64,000 nucleotides of DNA from Aplidium turbinatum (Eukaryota; Chordata; Ascidiacea; Aplousobranchia; Polyclinidae). The notes under the pieces are model-generated. The model was not told the DNA's origin. It ran no database searches and saw nothing but the letters and a program-made list of their open reading frames with translations. Location of the stretch: contig OU964925.1 in NCBI GenBank assembly GCA_918807975.1, positions 30,477,608 to 30,541,607 on the forward strand, given 5' to 3'. The position numbers and the translations under genes were made by a program. Below, one piece after another: positions 61,678-64,000 of the stretch (the first letter of the stretch is position 1; every line of letters starts with the position of its first letter).

Positions 61678-64000
61678 ATGGCTCGTAAAAAGCCCAAGCA
61701 AACTCCAAGACGGAGTAAGCCAAATGGTTATGCTAGTGGCTCAACAGAGCAGCATGAGGCCGCCTCTAATATTAGTGGTCAACATGACAGTAGCGAAGAG
61801 CTGCCAGGTCTTGTTGTGTTAGAACAAGAGCTGGTTGAAATCGAGCTTGGCATAACTTCCATCGACATGGAGCTATGCTCAAGTGATGATTTCCTGAGCT
61901 CTTCTGAAGTTTTGGAGGTAAAGAAAAGATGCCTTGAACTTCAAAGGAAGCTCTCCCTTAAACGTTTAGATTTACTCAAATGCAAACCACAGCAATCAGG
62001 CTCAATAGAATCTAGGATGAACCGTATGGGGGAAAGCATTTATGGTTTGCTTGAAGCATGCTCTACCCTCATTCGAAGCTGTCGAGAGCAATCCAAGCGA
62101 GTGTCACATCAAACATCATCGGTAGTTATGGATGCAGGCAGTGACACAGGCAAAGCTGCTGAGTCTAGCAGTCACGTGACACCCCGTGAGAGTGGTGTAA
62201 AGATACCACCTGTAAAAGCAGAACAGGGTATCCTTCAGGGCAGCAGTAGTGCTAGTAATATTCTTAATCCTTACACATCTCCCTTTCGCACTGAAGCTAA
62301 TAATAGTAGTGAATTTCCCATCGTCGTGCCTCAACCCCAGCTCAGTGCAGGGTTTCAAAATGTTCATGGTCCTCGGTTATCGCTTGAGAAGTTTGACGGC
62401 AATGTGTTAAAGTTCTTTAACTTTAAAAGGCGTTTTGAGCGATACATTGAGTCAAATTATCTAAGTTTTGAAGATCGCATCGCCTTTTTGGAGGACAATT
62501 GTGTAGGCCAGGCCTTGGAAGTAATATCTGGCCTGAGTTGCTTGCAAAATAGTGAAAGAGCATATGGAATGGCATGGGATAGATTGAGAAAAAGGTTTGG
62601 CAACCCTGGAAAACTCATGGCCAAAGTGAAGGAAGATTTGCTGCAAGGACCCCCTATTTCAGAGTGGGATGCGCCAGGCCTCACAAAGCTCTGCGACAAG
62701 ATGTATAAGTGTGAAGTCAGTTTCGATGGCTGGGGTAAGTCTCACCTTTTAAACAGTGACGAGGTGCTTCAACGGCTGTTCCTGCGACTTCCTTATAAGT
62801 TAAAGGAGCAGTTTGTTCATGTTAATCACTTAGGATCGGACTGTGCCACGTTTGGTGATTTAAGAGTCTTGGTCGAGGATGCAGCCTCTCGAGCCGACAG
62901 CCAATATGGCCATCTTATGCAACCAGGCAAAGATGTTAAGAGAGCTCCACAACCATCGCTGGCTCGATCTAATCCGCAAGGTGGCTACAAGCGTGCTTCG
63001 GTTTGCACAACCCAAGAGCAGATTTCCCAATCTGCTAACCATAAGCAAGAGTCCTGTTGTTTGTGTGCAGAGTCGCATGCCCTATGGAAGTGTGAGATGT
63101 TTAAACAAAAGCCTGTTGCAGAAAGAAGAACCCTGGTGCAAAAGCATAGACTGTGTTTTTGTTGCTTGAGAGCAGGCCACAGAGTGGTTGATTGCAGATT
63201 TAAGAAATCTTGTGCAACGTGTGGATCGAGGCATAATTCACTTCTGCATGTAAACCGTGTGGAAGAGGAAAGCCCCTCTGCTCTGAAGAAGGGCATCTCA
63301 GCAACAACGTCCGCAACTGTGCCAGCAACATCTGGGACAACAATTTTTAAGGTTTTGCCAGTTAAGGTATGGGCTGGGGACCCCTCCAACTATACTTATG
63401 CTTTTATCGATGAAGGTTCTAGCGTCAGTCTATGCTCCTCAAGCCTCGTATCTCGCTTAGGGGTTGCTGCGACAAAAAGCAATGTGGAGTTGCTGACCAC
63501 CAATGCTGTCTCCTTTCATGACAAGAAAATTGATTTTTTGGCTGTGCAGGGAATGGAAGAGCAGGCTGTGTTTTCCGTTGCAGATGCTCTGGTGATGGAC
63601 CAGATTGTGGATGTCAGCCACAGTATTCCCACCGAAGCACTTAGTAGTGCATATAGTCATTTGGAGGACTTAAAGTTCCCTGAACTAAAAGATAGGAAGG
63701 TTGAGTTGTTATTGGGCAGCGATCTTCACCAGGCTTATCTTTTGCAGGAAGTTCGTACTGGCGCACCAGGAGAACCATGTGGACTGCACACTCTTCTGGG
63801 TTGGACCATTTATGGGAAAGATGGTGGCGATAGGCAACTCAACTCACCAGTAATGGTAAACTTTCTTAGCGTAAAGGAGTCTTGCGATAGAATGTTAAAT
63901 GTATTGTTGCAGGATTTTAATGACATCGATGAGCCACAGGCCCCCTGTCCTTCAATTGAGGATAAACGTGCGCTGCAGATCATGCAGGACACGGTGAAGA
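61678..64000 (+). CDS. BEL gag-pol frame, open to window edge (fossil)
   Basis: A frame of at least 774 codons from MARKKPKQTPRR with no stop before the edge. Parts in order: a long Glu/Ser-rich start with a helical segment, a BEL gag core (LSLEKFDGNVLKFFNFKRRF; FLEDNCVGQALEVISG) at about residues 225-300, zinc knuckles (CCLCAESHALWKC; CFCCLRAGHRVVDC; CATCGSRHNSLLH) at about residues 460-525, a protease-like FIDEGSSVSLCSSSLV near 577, and ELLLGSDLHQAYL, HTLLGWTIYGK before the polymerase. Looks whole as far as it can be seen. Confidence 0.88.
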   Translation, partial: MARKKPKQTPRRSKPNGYASGSTEQHEAASNISGQHDSSEELPGLVVLEQELVEIELGITSIDMELCSSDDFLSSSEVLEVKKRCLELQRKLSLKRLDLLKCKPQQSGSIESRMNRMGESIYGLLEACSTLIRSCREQSKRVSHQTSSVVMDAGSDTGKAAESSSHVTPRESGVKIPPVKAEQGILQGSSSASNILNPYTSPFRTEANNSSEFPIVVPQPQLSAGFQNVHGPRLSLEKFDGNVLKFFNFKRRFERYIESNYLSFEDRIAFLEDNCVGQALEVISGLSCLQNSERAYGMAWDRLRKRFGNPGKLMAKVKEDLLQGPPISEWDAPGLTKLCDKMYKCEVSFDGWGKSHLLNSDEVLQRLFLRLPYKLKEQFVHVNHLGSDCATFGDLRVLVEDAASRADSQYGHLMQPGKDVKRAPQPSLARSNPQGGYKRASVCTTQEQISQSANHKQESCCLCAESHALWKCEMFKQKPVAERRTLVQKHRLCFCCLRAGHRVVDCRFKKSCATCGSRHNSLLHVNRVEEESPSALKKGISATTSATVPATSGTTIFKVLPVKVWAGDPSNYTYAFIDEGSSVSLCSSSLVSRLGVAATKSNVELLTTNAVSFHDKKIDFLAVQGMEEQAVFSVADALVMDQIVDVSHSIPTEALSSAYSHLEDLKFPELKDRKVELLLGSDLHQAYLLQEVRTGAPGEPCGLHTLLGWTIYGKDGGDRQLNSPVMVNFLSVKESCDRMLNVLLQDFNDIDEPQAPCPSIEDKRALQIMQDTVK

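Larger units (their letters stand above)
60648..64000 (+). mobile_element. BEL/Pao LTR element, left part (fossil, runs off window)
   Basis: Family BEL/Pao from the coding region. The 5' LTR probably begins at about TGTTAGAAACG (60648), but its end and any target duplication cannot be fixed without the right LTR. Within the window the coding part looks whole. Confidence 0.75.

Overview
This window reads as repeat-dense DNA from an animal, most likely an aquatic invertebrate. The evidence is RTE-like and jockey/CR1-like LINEs, many hAT elements, a P-type (THAP) element, a mariner, Penelope-like foldbacks, tRNA-derived SINEs and BEL/Pao LTR elements, all in AT-rich sequence with intron-bearing leucine-rich-repeat (LRR) exons. 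Species or phylum cannot be fixed from the sequence alone. No bacterial operon, rRNA or CRISPR array is present.

Layout. 1-3180: an RTE-like LINE cut by the left edge. 3181 to about 28870: six tandem units (about 2.5 kb each without insertions) carrying the 3' part of an LRR gene family. A full unit holds, in order, a hammerhead-like Penelope-type motif, LRR exon A (162 nt), LRR exon B (144 nt), a short terminal exon C with stop and AATAAA, a second terminal exon D, and a fossil tRNA-type SINE head on the opposite strand. Exons A and B start and end in phase 0, so any combination stays in frame. The first ATG of the gene is not in the window. The units are broken up by two long-TIR transposons of an unfamiliar family (3304-5857 and 17109-20832), hAT elements (6649-7184, 18735-19578, 24675-27721), three LINE pieces and one unclassified insertion.

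29410-35123: one hAT element that has itself received a mariner (29671-30655) and another long-TIR transposon (31483-34973, which carries a small TA-flanked MITE and a hairpin). 35124-48127: mostly unassigned DNA with a gag-like fragment, a Penelope-type foldback (38184-38600), a solitary LRR exon (38743), a nearly full-length hAT with a BED-finger transposase (41660-44132), a 27-bp minisatellite and a SINE. 48128-48510: a MITE with 9-bp target duplications carrying a tRNA-like core.

48913-57771: a P-type element, broken by a SINE and by a BEL/Pao fossil (51317-57275) with nearly identical LTRs. 58087-59988: a hAT holding a Penelope-type foldback and a hAT MITE. About 60648 to the right edge: a second BEL/Pao fossil whose reading frame is open to the end of the window.

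How it works together: only the LRR exons look like host coding sequence. Everything else is a record of nested transposition, and many events can be ordered because target-site duplications are still exact.
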